Below are positions 6,803 through 12,675 of a stretch of DNA of 35,013 nt, piece by piece (position 1 is the first letter of the stretch; each line of letters starts with the position of its first letter). Under the pieces are notes generated by a model. The model was not told the DNA's origin, ran no database searches, and was given only the letters and a program-made list of their open reading frames with translations. The DNA comes from a virus, in the IMG/VR virus record IMGVR_UViG_3300028399_000020, positions 1-35,013 of that record, one strand, 5' to 3'. Both the position numbers and the translations under genes were made by a program.

Positions 6803-7541
6803 TCTTAACCTCCTTGATATTCTTCTGTATATTTTTCTTGCCGTTGTAGATAGTAAGACAGGCAAGGAACAGGGAGAACGGGGTCTCAATATCCTTAACC
6901 TCATAAGGCAGGAAACTACCATCGGTTTTGCCAAGGTGAATGATAAAAGCCTGCTCCACCTGCTTCCCGCTCATAACCTCATATGCCTTTACATAAGCAG
7001 AAATTTGTAAATAGCTTTCAAGGTAAATACCACTCCCTGATTTCCAGTCCAAAACAGTTAGCTTACCGTCCAACTCCCCCACCGTATCCAGTGTCCCAGC
7101 ATAATTCAGCGTTGGATGGTATACAACCTTTTCGGTTGCAATAGGCTTAAACTCATGTTCGTTAAGCCAGCTAAGGAAGGCGATAAACCCAGCCTGCACC
7201 TTCCCATCTTCAATGCTCAAGTCAACCTTTTCACCAAGCAAGTGCAGGTGGATTAAATCGTGTATGCGTTTCCCAATATCGGCCTGCTCTTTTGCCAGTT
7301 CATCAGCATATTCCTTTGCCTTACGAAATATCTCTAATGCCTTTTCTTTTGTTAAATCGTCCGCCCTTAACTGTGGAAGGTGTGCCCCGATATAACCCAC
7401 CGTAGTTTTTATCTTCCAGTTATTTAAGCCTGGTTTATCTAACACACTATTTATGGTAGTTACCCCAGGGACATATATTTTTTTATCATCTTCCAGGTAA
7501 TAATACCTGTGTGAGGCCTCATCTAAAAATACCTCTCTCAT
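6789..7541 (-). CDS. RecB/Cas4-like PD-(D/E)XK exonuclease
   Basis: A 250-residue protein from the ATG at 7541, chosen because it follows a GGAGG site and overlaps the previous stop (ATGA). Active-site pattern of the RecB nuclease family is visible: Glu137 in EKVV, Asp152 in YAGTLD, Asp165-x-Lys167 in LDWKSG, and LQISAY downstream. These enzymes resect duplex DNA from ends. Together with the neighbouring annealing-type gene this should supply a phage recombination pair. His in RIHDLIHLHLL upstream matches the extra helix often seen in phage members. No iron-sulfur Cys cluster is visible, unlike Cas4. Confidence 0.85.
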   Translation of the reverse strand: MREVFLDEASHRYYYLEDDKKIYVPGVTTINSVLDKPGLNNWKIKTTVGYIGAHLPQLRADDLTKEKALEIFRKAKEYADELAKEQADIGKRIHDLIHLHLLGEKVDLSIEDGKVQAGFIAFLSWLNEHEFKPIATEKVVYHPTLNYAGTLDTVGELDGKLTVLDWKSGSGIYLESYLQISAYVKAYEVMSGKQVEQAFIIHLGKTDGSFLPYEVKDIETPFSLFLACLTIYNGKKNIQKNIKEVKSANN

Positions 7542-7708
7542 ACTTCCTCCAAACAGAACACACAGTAGCCGTTCTCTATCCCATTCCTTTTGCACTTCGG
7601 GCAGAGGGCAACCTCCTCCTCATTTTCATCATCAAATGCCGGCGGCTGTTTCGGGAATGCCGGATTCTCCCAGCCGCTACCCAGGAATTGTAGGTCACGG
7701 AGTCGCAT
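7538..7708 (-). CDS. Small zinc-ribbon protein
   Basis: A 56-residue protein from the ATG at 7708. The C-terminal half carries CPKC and CVFC about 13 residues apart, a small zinc ribbon. The N-terminus is flexible and acidic (FDDENEEE). A longer start at 7744 would add only a low-complexity basic stretch. The stop overlaps the nuclease start, so both are probably co-translated. Function unknown. Confidence 0.55.
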   Translation of the reverse strand: MRLRDLQFLGSGWENPAFPKQPPAFDDENEEEVALCPKCKRNGIENGYCVFCLEEV

Positions 7709-7898
7709 ACCTCTCCCCCTTCCTTCTCGGCTTGCCATAGCCAATCACTTCATCAACGGCCTCAATGAACCACTTAGCCTTCTCTTTGGCGGTGATGAGG
7801 TTTCTCTTGTTCATATCCTCTACTATCAATCTGGCCTTTACTTTCAACATTTCAATCCCCTTTTCCCAGTGCTCTTCCCATTCTTGTTCAGTCATCAT
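7695..7898 (-). CDS. Small helical hypothetical protein
   Basis: A 67-residue protein starting at tandem ATGs (7898 or 7895) directly after AAGGAGAGG. It is almost entirely charged amphipathic helix (EQEWEEHWEKGIEMLK, then KEKAKWFIEAVDEV). It overlaps the following gene by 14 nt. No family recognised. Confidence 0.55.
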   Translation of the reverse strand: MMTEQEWEEHWEKGIEMLKVKARLIVEDMNKRNLITAKEKAKWFIEAVDEVIGYGKPRRKGERYATP

Positions 7899-7911
7899 CT
7901 CCTCTCCTTTC

Positions 7912-8415
7912 TCACTCCACCAGCCCCAGCCTCTTAGCAGTTTCCAGGCTAAGCGGTTTATCAACCTTTTTACCGTTTACCTTGATTTCTACCTCCACCC
8001 TGGTCTTTTGTAAAGGGCGGGCGTATTTGTACCCAGAGGTGGCGAAATTCTTTCCCCTTTTAAAATTGTTAACATCATAATCAACTACAACACAATAGGG
8101 AAAATCAGCGCCATCTAAATATCCAATGTAAGGAAGGATAAACCATTGCATTCCATTATTACTCACCTCAATCTCATCCCCATACTCAAAGGCATAGCCT
8201 TCAAGCATAGCGTCAGTCCAAGCCCACTTACCATTATCCTCTTCTATGTGATAACTGGTGTAATGCACTTCCTTAATCGTAACAACCTGCCCGCAGAACC
8301 TTTTCATGTCTGCCACCAAATCACATTTTATCGTCCCATTTGGCTTTACCCCAAACTCCCGCTCCAGCGCCTTTTCTTGCCTTACCCTAACCTTATCACC
8401 TACCTTGAATTTCAT
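7912..8415 (-). CDS. Hypothetical protein with SH3-like KVGDKVRV start
   Basis: A 167-residue protein. The opening FKVGDKVRVRQ and VVTIKEV strands form a small SH3-like barrel typical of many phage accessory proteins. The C-terminal 30 residues (VEIKVNGKKVDKPLSLETAKRLGL) look like a separate beta-hairpin plus helix domain also seen in small phage proteins. Its ATG overlaps the stop of the 34-residue membrane peptide upstream (ATGA). No enzymatic motif. Confidence 0.6.
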   Translation of the reverse strand: MKFKVGDKVRVRQEKALEREFGVKPNGTIKCDLVADMKRFCGQVVTIKEVHYTSYHIEEDNGKWAWTDAMLEGYAFEYGDEIEVSNNGMQWFILPYIGYLDGADFPYCVVVDYDVNNFKRGKNFATSGYKYARPLQKTRVEVEIKVNGKKVDKPLSLETAKRLGLVE

Positions 8416-8516
8416 CTCTTCCTCCCGTTCTTAAAACTTTCCACAATAGTTACAATTGCGAACACGAACCCGAATGTGCCCACAATCACCAGGAATATAT
8501 TTTGAAATACCGTCAT
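8412..8516 (-). CDS. 34-residue single-helix membrane peptide
   Basis: A short reading frame with a GGAGGG site 5 nt before its ATG at 8516. The product has one hydrophobic helix (about residues 6-25, FQNIFLVIVGTFGFVFAIV) and a basic tail ending NGRKR. Both ends overlap neighbours by four bases (ATGA), so it fits the translation chain of the operon. Small peptides of this kind often modulate host membrane proteins or exclude other phages. No homologue recognised. Confidence 0.55.
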   Translation of the reverse strand: MTVFQNIFLVIVGTFGFVFAIVTIVESFKNGRKR

Positions 8517-8632
8517 ATCGCCCTCCAAAATTTCTTAAACCTCTCCGCCACTCCCTGCCAGCCTTCTTCTATGACTATGCAGAAAGTAGCAAAAAGGCTT
8601 TCCAAAAACCAGAAAAATATCAGGTCTAACAT
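8513..8632 (-). CDS. 39-residue amphipathic membrane peptide
   Basis: A short reading frame from the ATG at 8632, with AAGGGG upstream. It opens with a very hydrophobic aromatic helix (LDLIFFWFLESLFATFCIVI) followed by a charged, Trp-containing helix. The stop overlaps the ATG of the next peptide. An in-frame GTG 18 nt upstream is an alternative start. Real coding status rests on the overlaps and composition only. Confidence 0.4.
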   Translation of the reverse strand: MLDLIFFWFLESLFATFCIVIEEGWQGVAERFKKFWRAI

Positions 8633-8658
8633 GAAAAACCCCTTGTCCACAGTTTAAA

Positions 8659-8722
8659 ACTGAAATTAAATTTTAAAATAAGTGTTAGTAGTCGGGTAAA
8701 ATATTTTAGGTGTAAAAACTCC
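8659..8722 (-). repeat. 64-bp conserved element, copy A (partner at 13487-13550)
   Basis: Read on the minus strand this segment aligns without gaps to 13487-13550 on the plus strand; I count about 47 matches in 64. The most conserved blocks are ACCTAAAA, ACCCGA and the T-rich right end. In both places the element points toward the downstream genes of the same strand, and TGTGGACAAGG lies next to it (TTGTCCACA resembles a DnaA box). Here the element also falls in a possible 44-codon frame (8760-8626, minus) whose peptide resembles that of 13401-13577. It may therefore be regulatory DNA, a remnant gene or both. Confidence 0.6.
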
Positions 8723-8743
8723 TTTATTATAATTTGTTTTTTC

Positions 8744-9025
8744 TTACTTAAATTTCCCATCTTTCCATAACCTTTTCATAAGTTCCTTACTTCTTAACTT
8801 TTGCTCCTCGCTCATCCTACGAGGCCGGGAAATTTTAATCCACTTTTTAGGAACATGATATTCTTTCCCATCCACCCGTCCATTTCTACTTTTTGAAACA
8901 CGGACAGGTTTTATCCCCAACTTTTCTAACCGTGTCCATATCCTCCTATGACATGAATACACCACGGCAAAATCATCTGCATCTGTCCAGTTTATGATTG
9001 TCTCTTTTTCTTCCGCTAACATCAT
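8744..9025 (-). CDS. Hypothetical basic protein, possible DNA-binding
   Basis: A 93-residue protein starting at tandem ATGs (9025 or 9022) after AAGGAGGG. Residues about 11-30 (WTDADDFAVVYSCHRRIWTRL) look like a helix-turn-helix-like block, followed by a basic region and a Lys/Arg-rich tail (RSKELMKRLWKDGKFK). It follows the HTH gene 9033-9236 by 7 nt and is the second gene of the leftward operon, a usual place for an auxiliary regulator. I cannot name a family. About 110 nt of A+T-rich DNA with the 64-bp element follows it. Confidence 0.6.
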   Translation of the reverse strand: MMLAEEKETIINWTDADDFAVVYSCHRRIWTRLEKLGIKPVRVSKSRNGRVDGKEYHVPKKWIKISRPRRMSEEQKLRSKELMKRLWKDGKFK

Positions 9026-9032
9026 TCCCTCC

Positions 9033-9236
9033 TTATAACCTTATCCTCGCCCCGAAAGCGTTTCGCACTTTTTCTATTAAATCAAAGGAGATATTTTTCT
9101 TCCCCTTCTCAATTTGCGAGACCATTTCTTGACTAATGTCCAGGCGTTCCGCAAATTCAGCCTGGGAAAGACCTAATGCTTTTCTAATTAAAATCATTTG
9201 CTTTCTGATTTTCTCTTGTATCTTATTCTTCTTCAT
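9033..9236 (-). CDS. Xre/Cro-type HTH regulator
   Basis: A 67-residue protein with one Xre-type HTH spanning about residues 14-65: LGLSQAEFAERLDISQEMVSQIEKGKK is a textbook helix 2-turn-helix 3 with the invariant Q (in SQAEFA) and IEKG. There is no C-terminal oligomerisation or cleavage domain, so it is a Cro-sized repressor. It is the first gene of the leftward operon, behind a TTGACA-17-TAATAT promoter and a GGAGG site. It probably controls that promoter and the divergent one at 9367. Confidence 0.88.
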   Translation of the reverse strand: MKKNKIQEKIRKQMILIRKALGLSQAEFAERLDISQEMVSQIEKGKKNISFDLIEKVRNAFGARIRL

Positions 9237-9258
9237 TTCTCAACCTCCATCATAACTC

Positions 9259-9287
9259 ATATTAACATATAGTTCTTCACTTGTCAA
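9259..9287 (-). promoter_or_regulatory. Sigma70-type promoter of the leftward early operon
   Basis: On the minus strand TTGACA (9287-9282), a 17-nt spacer and TAATAT (9264-9259) give an almost consensus promoter. Transcription should begin near 9252, leaving a short leader with GGAGGT (9248-9243) before the ATG at 9236. It faces the plus-strand promoter at 9367. Confidence 0.85.
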
Positions 9288-9303
9288 GGGTTTCCGGTAA
9301 AAG

Positions 9304-9362
9304 TTATCCGGCCTTTCAGCACTGCGGTTTAAGAATTTTTCTAAAAGGTTTATCCGTTTTTT
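9304..9362 (+). promoter_or_regulatory. Putative operator region with TTATCCG motifs
   Basis: Two copies of TTATCCG lie between the divergent promoters (9304-9310 and 9350-9356). The second is part of TTTATCCGTTTTTT, and that 14-mer recurs exactly at 12809-12822, beside the promoter of the 12.7-kb operon. CCGG-flanked near-inverted sequence at 9294-9312 gives the first site partial symmetry. The placement suggests a binding site for one of the two HTH proteins. Confidence 0.45.
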
Positions 9363-9366
9363 GCAC

Positions 9367-9395
9367 TTGACAACTTGGAATAGGGGTTATATTAT
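9367..9395 (+). promoter_or_regulatory. Sigma70-type promoter of the rightward HTH gene; probably leaderless
   Basis: TTGACA (9367-9372), a 17-nt spacer and TATTAT (9390-9395). The expected start of transcription (about 9401-9403) coincides with the ATG at 9401, and no ribosome site with normal spacing exists (GAGG touches the ATG). This predicts a leaderless mRNA, as for lambda cI transcribed from PRM. Confidence 0.75.
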
Positions 9396-9400
9396 GAGGT

Positions 9401-9592
9401 ATGGAATTAAAAGATATAATCAGGAAAGTCAGGCTATCACTGAGATTATCGCAGTCAGAGTTTGGAAGGCGGATTGGGGTTTCTGAGTCCCTGGTGTGTA
9501 GATGGGAGCGGGGCAACCGGAAGCCTAATTACAAGCATATACGAAAAATAATTAAAACCTTCCAGCTTGACCCTAAGATATTTTTTCAGTAA
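9401..9592 (+). CDS. Xre/CI-type HTH regulator
   Basis: A 63-residue protein made of a single HTH: LRLSQSEFGRRIGVSESLVCRWERGNRKP (about residues 14-42) has the conserved Gln, the G-V-S turn and WERG. It ends right after the fifth helix (DPKIFF), so no separate dimerisation domain exists. It is divergent from the HTH gene at 9033-9236 and first in the rightward cluster. The pair should act as a bistable switch or a timer; which one is the CI and which the Cro equivalent cannot be told from sequence, though leaderless expression favours this one as the CI-like partner. Confidence 0.85.
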   Translation: MELKDIIRKVRLSLRLSQSEFGRRIGVSESLVCRWERGNRKPNYKHIRKIIKTFQLDPKIFFQ

Positions 9593-9599
9593 GTAGGGC

Positions 9600-9628
9600 T
9601 TGACAGGGAATGTGAAATATGGTAGAGT
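9600..9628 (+). promoter_or_regulatory. Promoter of the replication operon
   Basis: TTGACA (9600-9605), 17-nt spacer, TAGAGT (9623-9628). The -10 is imperfect (4 of 6), suggesting moderate or regulated strength. Transcription would start near 9635, at the edge of the structured leader, and run into the initiator gene at 9752. Confidence 0.6.
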
Positions 9629-9633
9629 TAGGT

Positions 9634-9730
9634 AATGGAGAGTGATAAATTCCTTTTAGCGAAAAATAACGGGGGTAGTGTTCTGTTTTTCTCCCATCTT
9701 GGGGGACACTCTCCATTCACTACTCCCGTT
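9634..9730 (+). promoter_or_regulatory. Structured RNA leader with interlocked complementary arms upstream of the initiator
   Basis: Four arms occur in the order 1-2-1'-2'. Arm 1 (9634-9644, AATGGAGAGTG) is perfectly complementary to arm 1' (9707-9717). Arm 2 (9668-9680, AACGGGGGTAGTG) pairs over all 13 bases with arm 2' (9718-9730), with one G-U pair. The arms interlock, so the RNA must choose between two hairpins or fold as a pseudoknot. Hairpin 2 is followed by a T-rich run (9731-9740), like an intrinsic terminator, and then by the AAGGGGG ribosome site (9741-9747). A CUCCC/GGGGG mini-hairpin lies in the inner loop (9691-9705). This suggests attenuation or translational control of initiator synthesis; an antisense RNA or protein could flip the choice. 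Confidence 0.65.
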
Positions 9731-9751
9731 TACTTTTTCTAAGGGGGCTAC

Positions 9752-10627
9752 GTGGCTAATCCGCAGAGGGAAAATGGACACATAGACATCGCTAATGAGA
9801 TTGCGGAGTTCTTAGCCCGATACCGGCTCTCCGGCCAGGAATATCAAGTCCTGTGGGTAATCTGGCGTAAGACTTGGGGATGGCACAAAAAGAAGGACGC
9901 TATATCTCTCTCCCAAATCGCAAAAATGACAGGCATGAAGCGGCCTGCAGTAGTTAGGGCACTCAACAAGTTACTCCAAAAAGGTGTTATCAAAAAAGAT
10001 AACAGTTACGTCCGAACATATAGGTTTAATAAGGATTACGAGACTTGGAAAAGTAGTATCAAAAAAGATACCTGTTATCAAAAAAGATACTGGGGGGGTA
10101 TCAAAAAAGATAACAAAACTGTTATCAAAAAAGATACATACAAAAGAAAACTAAAAGAAACTATTACAAAAGAAAACATACATCCCACTTCTAAAAAAGC
10201 GGGAGGGGTGAGTTTAGAAAATCTTGAAATGCAGGTAATGGCTTCGCCTTACTTCACAGATGAGGACAACTTCTTTTTCTCTGAACGCAAGATACAGTAT
10301 TTCATGGATATGCTTAACCGGTTAGGGAAGAAGAAGGCTAATAGTTTTACTCCCACGCAGATTATCGTTGAGTTTTATAAACAACTTAAGCGATTTGTAG
10401 ATGATTACGGTGTGAATGAAAAAGCGTGGGATAGGATAAATTTCAAGCGGTTTTCCAAGAGTGCCTCGCAGATGTTTAGTATTGGTAATGAGGATATAGT
10501 TTTTACTTTATCCCTGCTTTACCGGACAGCGGCACGGTTGCAGACTAAGAATTTAAGCTGGACGCTTGAAACGTGTGTTAAAAATGCACCGGAATTATTG
10601 GTTGAGTTTAGAAGGGAGGATGAGTGA
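9752..10627 (+). CDS. Replication initiator, lambda O-like N-terminal domain
   Basis: A 291-residue protein from a GTG start with AAGGGGG 4-5 nt upstream. Residues about 1-95 match the phage replication protein O N-terminal domain: NGHIDIANEIAEFLARYRLSG, then VLWVIWRKTWGWHKKKDAISLSQIA and a winged helix GMKRPAVVRALNKLLQKGVI. The middle (about 78-145) is a basic linker whose DNA carries the palindromic repeats at 9986-10137. The C-terminal 130 residues are helical and may bind a helicase loader or helicase. As in lambda, the initiator should bind repeats in its own gene and recruit the host replisome. Confidence 0.82.
   Translation: MANPQRENGHIDIANEIAEFLARYRLSGQEYQVLWVIWRKTWGWHKKKDAISLSQIAKMTGMKRPAVVRALNKLLQKGVIKKDNSYVRTYRFNKDYETWKSSIKKDTCYQKRYWGGIKKDNKTVIKKDTYKRKLKETITKENIHPTSKKAGGVSLENLEMQVMASPYFTDEDNFFFSERKIQYFMDMLNRLGKKKANSFTPTQIIVEFYKQLKRFVDDYGVNEKAWDRINFKRFSKSASQMFSIGNEDIVFTLSLLYRTAARLQTKNLSWTLETCVKNAPELLVEFRREDE
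9986..10137. repeat. Probable replication origin: five TATCAAAAAAGATA palindromes inside the initiator gene
   Basis: The 14-nt palindrome TATCAAAAAAGATA occurs exactly at 9988-10001, 10057-10070, 10076-10089, 10099-10112 and 10123-10136. The first copy extends to GTTATC...GATAAC. Four copies encode IKKD, but the third is read in another frame (YQKRY), so the DNA and not the peptide is being kept. The last four are spaced 19, 23 and 24 nt, about two helix turns. An A-rich, G-poor stretch (10135-10190) follows and could be the unwinding region. The layout matches lambda-type origins within O genes. Confidence 0.8.
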
Positions 10628-11070
10628 TGGACTTAAAAGAGTTGAGGGTTATTTATCACAACAAGAACCCTTTCAAGGGGTTAGTTTATAAACGGTTGCG
10701 AGATATACTTGCACAAGTGGATTTTGAGTACGAAATATATCATAGGATTGAGGGGGATATAGAAAAGTTATTTGCGCCCTGGGAAGTGGAAACGGTAAAC
10801 AAGGGGTTACAATATAATCTTAGTATTAAAGATGAGAGCGTGGGATTGTGGGTTTATGGAACGAATATCTCGCACTTTCGTTTTTTGAGGCAGATGGAGA
10901 AGTTTTATAAGGGGTTCGGGTTGCCTTTACCGCAAGGGGTAAAAGATACCCTGGAGCGGTTAAAAGCGGCTATAATAGAGCAAAGGGAAGCGCTTTGCTT
11001 GACAAAGCAGAAACGGGCAGAGATAAGAAGGAGGCTACCTAAAAAGCAGCGGAAGAATGAGGAAGTATGA
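10627..11070 (+). CDS. Hypothetical replication-operon protein
   Basis: A 147-residue protein from the ATG at 10627, which shares one base with the initiator stop and has GGAGG 7 nt upstream (a GTG at 10624 is possible but too close). The sequence is helical and basic with a Lys/Arg-rich C-terminus (KQKRAEIRRRLPKKQRK). Its place after the initiator is where lambda P-type helicase loaders lie, but there is no Walker motif and no recognisable loader signature, so this is positional guesswork. Confidence 0.6.
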   Translation: MDLKELRVIYHNKNPFKGLVYKRLRDILAQVDFEYEIYHRIEGDIEKLFAPWEVETVNKGLQYNLSIKDESVGLWVYGTNISHFRFLRQMEKFYKGFGLPLPQGVKDTLERLKAAIIEQREALCLTKQKRAEIRRRLPKKQRKNEEV

Positions 11071-11107
11071 GGAATGTGTTAGTTTTTAGAAAGAGGAGGA
11101 TGGTATT

Positions 11108-11302
11108 GTGGGCGTAGATTACCGGAAGTTAAAGCGGGAATTTTATACCACTCGTGAGGTTGCCAGAATTTTTGGCAGGCACATCAGGACAATCCGGCGG
11201 TGGATATACGAGGGGAAGTTAAAATCAATCAAGCATTCAAAAAGTAATCACCTTATCCCTCGTGCAGAGATAATTAGAAAAGTTAATGAGTGGTTAGAAT
11301 AG
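11108..11302 (+). CDS. Excisionase-type (MerR-like) HTH protein
   Basis: A 64-residue protein starting at GTG with AGGAGG 8 nt upstream. The sequence FYTTREVARIFGRHIRTIRRWIYEGKL, then HLIPRAEI, is the standard helix_turn_helix_17/excisionase fold: HTH, wing and short helix. Such proteins bend DNA in excision or act as small regulators. No integrase is present in the genome, so a regulatory role in replication or late expression is more likely than excision. It ends at a strong terminator. Confidence 0.8.
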   Translation: MGVDYRKLKREFYTTREVARIFGRHIRTIRRWIYEGKLKSIKHSKSNHLIPRAEIIRKVNEWLE

Positions 11303-11338
11303 AAAACCCCCGCCACGATGACCGCAACGGGGGATTTT
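11303..11338. terminator. Bidirectional intrinsic terminator
   Basis: AAAACCCCCG and CGGGGGATTTTT form a C/G-rich stem flanked by A and T runs on either side, between the rightward replication operon (stop at 11302) and the leftward gene ending at 11343. The A/T symmetry makes it work in both directions. Confidence 0.85.
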
Positions 11339-11342
11339 TCTA

Positions 11343-11612
11343 CTACTCAACAAGGAATTCGTCCAGGGGCTCTTCCCCTACTCTCAACCCGCACACCGGA
11401 CAACACGTCCAGTTTTCAGGGGCAAGGAAGATGTTCTCGCACTCAGGGCAAAGCACCCGCTCAAGTGTGAGCGAGTCTTCTATTGCCCGCCTTACCAGGA
11501 AGGACATGGAGACCTGCTTCCCCACCATCCTGGTTTTGGCCTGCGCTTTTTCAAGAAGCCCTTGCCACATCTCCCCCGGGATGGGGAAATTTAGTTGCTT
11601 TTTATCCTTCAT
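11343..11612 (-). CDS. Ribbon-helix-helix-like protein with zinc ribbon
   Basis: An 89-residue protein. The N-terminal half (LNFPIPGEMWQGLLEKAQA...VSMSFLVRRAIEDSL) looks like a ribbon-helix-helix domain. The C-terminal half has CPEC and CCPVCG about 13 residues apart, a zinc ribbon. The start follows GGAGGTGCACA. The combination of two DNA-binding-type modules in one small protein suggests a transcription regulator. It ends at the shared terminator. Confidence 0.65.
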   Translation of the reverse strand: MKDKKQLNFPIPGEMWQGLLEKAQAKTRMVGKQVSMSFLVRRAIEDSLTLERVLCPECENIFLAPENWTCCPVCGLRVGEEPLDEFLVE

Positions 11613-11654
11613 TGTGCACCTCCGGTTTGTATCTGGACAGGTACTTCTATATCC

Positions 11655-12026
11655 TCAAAAAGATGGATAAGCAACCTCAATCTCAAGAATATCAATTGTG
11701 TTATCGGGGTTTTCTTTCTCAAATTCAAACGCAATAGACCTAAAGGCGAAATTACTTATTTCTCTCATTGTAACTTTATAGGTATTGTAGAGTTTATCAA
11801 AGATACTCTTGAGTTTATTTTCTGTGATATTGTTTAGTTCTTCTTCTGTTGTGCTATAAAATTTTCTTTCCATCCTATCAGGATTGAATTTTATAAAATT
11901 GTTGGGTAGGTTTTTTTCTAATGCTTGCTTGACAGTAAGTAAAAAACTATCAGATACTTTCTGGGTTTTTTCGCCTGACTTCTTTATGTAATTCCTTACA
12001 TCTACCCATACTCCGATTCTTCTCAT
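11655..12026 (-). CDS. Hypothetical protein, second gene of the 12.7-kb operon
   Basis: A 123-residue protein from the ATG at 12026, chosen for its GGAGGTGTGAG site and because the longer frame upstream is only a shadow of the previous gene. The N-terminus RRIGVWVDVRNYI is a hydrophobic strand followed by a helical, Asn-rich body and a beta end (IDILEIEVAYPSF). Not recognised. One base separates its ATG from the upstream stop. Confidence 0.6.
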   Translation of the reverse strand: MRRIGVWVDVRNYIKKSGEKTQKVSDSFLLTVKQALEKNLPNNFIKFNPDRMERKFYSTTEEELNNITENKLKSIFDKLYNTYKVTMREISNFAFRSIAFEFEKENPDNTIDILEIEVAYPSF

Positions 12027-12046
12027 CTCACACCTCCTTTTCTCTC
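12023..12046 (-). repeat. Duplicated translation-initiation region, copy 2
   Basis: These 24 bases match 12672-12695 except for three adjacent bases (AAA versus CCC). Both span the ribosome site and ATG (GGAGGTGTGAGATGA). Two genes of one operon therefore share nearly the same initiation region. Confidence 0.7.
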
Positions 12047-12675
12047 TTCGTCCACAAATTTCCCACCAGGCCATAGTTGAACCCCTCACAGTTGGGGCAC
12101 ACCCAAGTGGGCACATCTGGTTCACCCTCCTGCCAGGAGCTCCGCCACTCGAAATGGTCAGGCTCTTCGGGGAGTTTGGTATCACAAAGTATACAGTATC
12201 CTTCCCGGAGCTCTCTCCTCACTTGAGCCTTTACAACCTCTTCCACCGAGGTGTCCTCATCCGCATAGATGAGGATGGGGTGTTTTAGAACGTGATGGGT
12301 TAATGAGTATCCCACCCTAGGGGAGACCAAGTATACATCGAACCCCCCCTCCCAATCGCCTCTAAAAATCCACGCTTCGTAAAACGTGGTTTCAGAGGGT
12401 GTGTGATTAAAAACGAAGGTGGTGGGGATAATGTCTACAGGACGAGGAGCTGCTATAAGCTCCACGGGCCGGGAATATTTGTAAATGCCCTCTTTGAGGG
12501 CAGTGATGAGGTCTGTAGAGACCTCATAGTAGTCTCCACAGCCCTTGAGGTGTTCGTCCTTCACCTCCCTTACCCTGCCCCCTTCGAGGAAGTAAGGGCG
12601 GGTGATTTCTATTGCCCTCACCTTCTCCTTGAAGGTAGGGCGGTTCTGGTTGAAATCAAGATTTATGTGTTTCAT
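12028..12675 (-). CDS. Hypothetical protein with C-terminal zinc ribbon
   Basis: A 215-residue protein from the ATG at 12675, preceded by GGAGGTGTGAG. The frame is open another 28 codons to 12759, but that part is Arg/Lys-rich and lacks a ribosome site. The C-terminal third has CILCDTK and CPNCEG about 36 residues apart with a Trp/Glu-rich insert between. The first 140 residues are acidic and mixed alpha/beta, not recognised. Transcribed from the promoter at 12766-12794. Confidence 0.65.
   Translation of the reverse strand: MKHINLDFNQNRPTFKEKVRAIEITRPYFLEGGRVREVKDEHLKGCGDYYEVSTDLITALKEGIYKYSRPVELIAAPRPVDIIPTTFVFNHTPSETTFYEAWIFRGDWEGGFDVYLVSPRVGYSLTHHVLKHPILIYADEDTSVEEVVKAQVRRELREGYCILCDTKLPEEPDHFEWRSSWQEGEPDVPTWVCPNCEGFNYGLVGNLWTKREKEV

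Noticed and set aside
10990-11010. GCTTTG...CAAAGC inverted repeat with TTGACA inside the gene at 10627-11070
   Set aside because: Short, within coding sequence, with no -10 partner; probably chance.
12027-12185. Longer N-terminus for the 11655-12026 gene
   Set aside because: It lies entirely in another frame of the preceding gene and the ATG at 12026 has its own GGAGG site.
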